Below are positions 6,294-7,348 of a stretch of DNA of 7,348 bases, piece by piece. Each line of letters opens with the position of its first letter. Positions within the stretch are counted from its first letter, which is position 1. Both the position numbers and the translations under genes were made by a program. The notes beneath the pieces were generated by a model. That model was not told where the DNA came from and searched no databases. It worked only from the letters and a program-made list of their open reading frames with translations. The stretch is from Bacteroidales bacterium UBA6346 (GTDB taxonomy: Bacteria > Bacteroidota > Bacteroidia > Bacteroidales > UBA932), in NCBI GenBank assembly GCA_002438905.1, contig DJSA01000137.1:1-7348 (forward strand), given 5' to 3'.

Positions 6294-7348
6294 ATGATGA
6301 AGATTAGGACGAATCATATACTTCTGGCTCTGGCGCTTGTCTGCGGGGGTATTGTGGGCTGCGAGAAGCCTGAAGCGGGATTCTTGTGGATGGATGAATG
6401 GAAAGAGCCGGAAGTTCCGGACCAGCCGGACCAGCCGGATCAGCCGGAGACTCCGGAATTGCCTGAAATCAAGGGCAAGCCGAGGCTCGTGTGGATTGAC
6501 GCGGCGGCAAATTTTCAGGAATATGCCAACAGCGAGTCCAAGATTGCCTCGGACGTGAAGAAAATAGCTGAGATGGGTTTCACGCACATGGTCGTGGATG
6601 TCCGCCCGACCAACACTGGTGTTCTTTTCAAGTCTTCCGTCGAGCACGGTCTTGACAAGGTTGATGCGTGGACTAATGGCGGATATGTGTGGCTCAAAAG
6701 GACCGAGTCTTTCGACTATCTCCAGAAGTTTATCGAAGAGGGACATAAGAACGGCTTGCGTGTATTCGCGAGCATGAACACATTCGTTGGCGGCTGTCTG
6801 TGCCCTTACGGTTTGGGTAGCGATGGCATTTTCTATCGCGACACAGCTCCGAAGTCATGGGCGAGCGTGATAAACGCGGCCGACGGGCTTGTGAACACGA
6901 TGGATTTGCAGGATGATAAAAATGATTATGGCGCGAAATTTCTCAGTCCCGCCAACGATGAGGTGCAGGACTATATTTTGAGCCTCATCGCCGAACTTGC
7001 CGCCTACGATGTCGATGGAATCATCCTCGACCGCTGCCGTTTCGATGACTACAGCCTCATGAGCGACTTTTCTGATGCTTCGCGTGAGAAATTCGAGGCC
7101 TATCTCGGCAAGAAGGTCGAGAACTGGCCTTCGGACATCTTCTCTCCGGGACAGGATGCGCTTGGCACTTCAGTGACATCGATGCAGAAGTCATGGCTCG
7201 CGTTCCGTGCCAAAATTATCCACGATTTCATCGTCAAGGCATCGGACAAGGTGCACTCGGTGAACGCCGACTGCCAGTTTGGCGCCTATGTAGGCGCTTG
7301 GTACTCAAGCTACTATTACAGCGGAGTGAACTGGGCGAGCCCTAAGTA
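6294..7348 (+). CDS. GHL10-like glycoside hydrolase-type lipoprotein, 3'-truncated
   Basis: This is a putative secreted glycan-processing enzyme; the frame is open for 351 codons to the window end. Start codons at 6294 and 6297 are in tandem (Met-Met-Lys). A hydrophobic signal leads to IVG before Cys23, a good lipobox. A Pro/Asp/Glu linker with three Asp-Gln-Pro units follows (residues 38-58), and the TIM-barrel domain then begins at PRLVWIDAAANF (63-74). Family-type segments are VVDVRPTNTGVLF (100-112), GLRVFASMNTFVGG (about 154-167), DVDGIILDRCRFDD (239-252), DFSDASREKFEAYLGKKVE and GAWYSSYYYSGVNWAS near the end. These match the GHL10 or 'alpha amylase family' lipoproteins common in Bacteroides PULs. 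Asp246 in LDRCRF is a plausible active-site residue by position, but this is inference. The known relative DigH (YngK) of E. coli cleaves denuded peptidoglycan, though similarity is too remote to give a substrate here. The C-terminal part of the barrel and any accessory domain lie beyond the window. Confidence 0.9.
   Translation, partial: MMKIRTNHILLALALVCGGIVGCEKPEAGFLWMDEWKEPEVPDQPDQPDQPETPELPEIKGKPRLVWIDAAANFQEYANSESKIASDVKKIAEMGFTHMVVDVRPTNTGVLFKSSVEHGLDKVDAWTNGGYVWLKRTESFDYLQKFIEEGHKNGLRVFASMNTFVGGCLCPYGLGSDGIFYRDTAPKSWASVINAADGLVNTMDLQDDKNDYGAKFLSPANDEVQDYILSLIAELAAYDVDGIILDRCRFDDYSLMSDFSDASREKFEAYLGKKVENWPSDIFSPGQDALGTSVTSMQKSWLAFRAKIIHDFIVKASDKVHSVNADCQFGAYVGAWYSSYYYSGVNWASPK
6420..6446 (+). 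repeat. Three 9-bp repeats encoding an Asp-Gln-Pro linker
   Basis: GACCAGCCG occurs twice, followed by GATCAGCCG, giving Asp-Gln-Pro three times (residues 43-51) inside a longer Pro/acidic stretch. It lies between the lipidated Cys23 and the start of the barrel, so it probably acts as a flexible, extended tether from the membrane. The near-identical units could change copy number by slippage without breaking the frame. Confidence 0.85.

Noticed and set aside
6249..6746. 165-codon minus-strand frame opposite the GHL10-like gene
   Set aside because: The plus-strand frame here has a lipoprotein signal, a linker and family motifs and stays open to the window end; the antisense translation has no recognisable feature.
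1..7348. Search for mobile elements, tRNA or rRNA genes, CRISPR arrays, phage or defence genes
   Set aside because: Nearly all of the window is accounted for by four co-directional genes with clear lipoprotein or receptor features. I saw no transposase motif, terminal inverted repeat, spaced direct repeats or RNA-gene signature.

Overview
The window looks like a piece of a polysaccharide utilization locus (PUL) from a member of the Bacteroidota, most likely a Bacteroidales bacterium of intermediate GC content. The evidence is a SusC/RagA-type TonB-dependent receptor directly followed by a SusD/RagB-type lipoprotein, then two more lipoproteins, all on the + strand. The short AT-rich leaders without consistent Shine-Dalgarno sequences also fit. 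The genus cannot be read from the sequence.

Layout: (1) 1-2763 is the 3' part of a susC-like gene. The plug and the whole beta-barrel are present, but the signal peptide, carboxypeptidase-regulatory-like domain and TonB box lie upstream of the window. (2) 2773-4440 is a complete susD-like gene, 9 nt after the susC-like stop. (3) 4464-6173 is a complete lipoprotein of a poorly characterised Bacteroidota type (DUF5018-like by my reading), with two immunoglobulin-like segments and then a region that looks like a beta-propeller. It sits where surface glycan-binding proteins usually sit. (4) 6174-6293 is a 120-nt spacer with a 14-bp perfect AT palindrome but no convincing terminator or promoter. 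(5) 6294-7348 is the first 351 codons of a lipoprotein of the glycosyl-hydrolase-like GHL10 class, often labelled 'family 10 glycosylhydrolase' or 'alpha amylase family protein'. It runs off the end of the window.

How the genes probably work together: the two lipoproteins with glycan-binding character (SusD-like and the DUF5018-like protein) would capture an oligosaccharide or related ligand at the cell surface. The SusC/SusD pair would import it in a TonB-dependent way, and the GHL10-like lipoprotein would process it at the surface or in the periplasm. All four genes are co-directional and closely spaced, so one operon is likely. The substrate cannot be deduced, because no enzyme of a family with a well-known specificity is visible and the regulator is outside the window.

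I see no RNA gene, insertion sequence, CRISPR array, phage gene or defence system. Novelty here lies in the two poorly characterised lipoproteins and the unknown substrate, not in a new kind of system.
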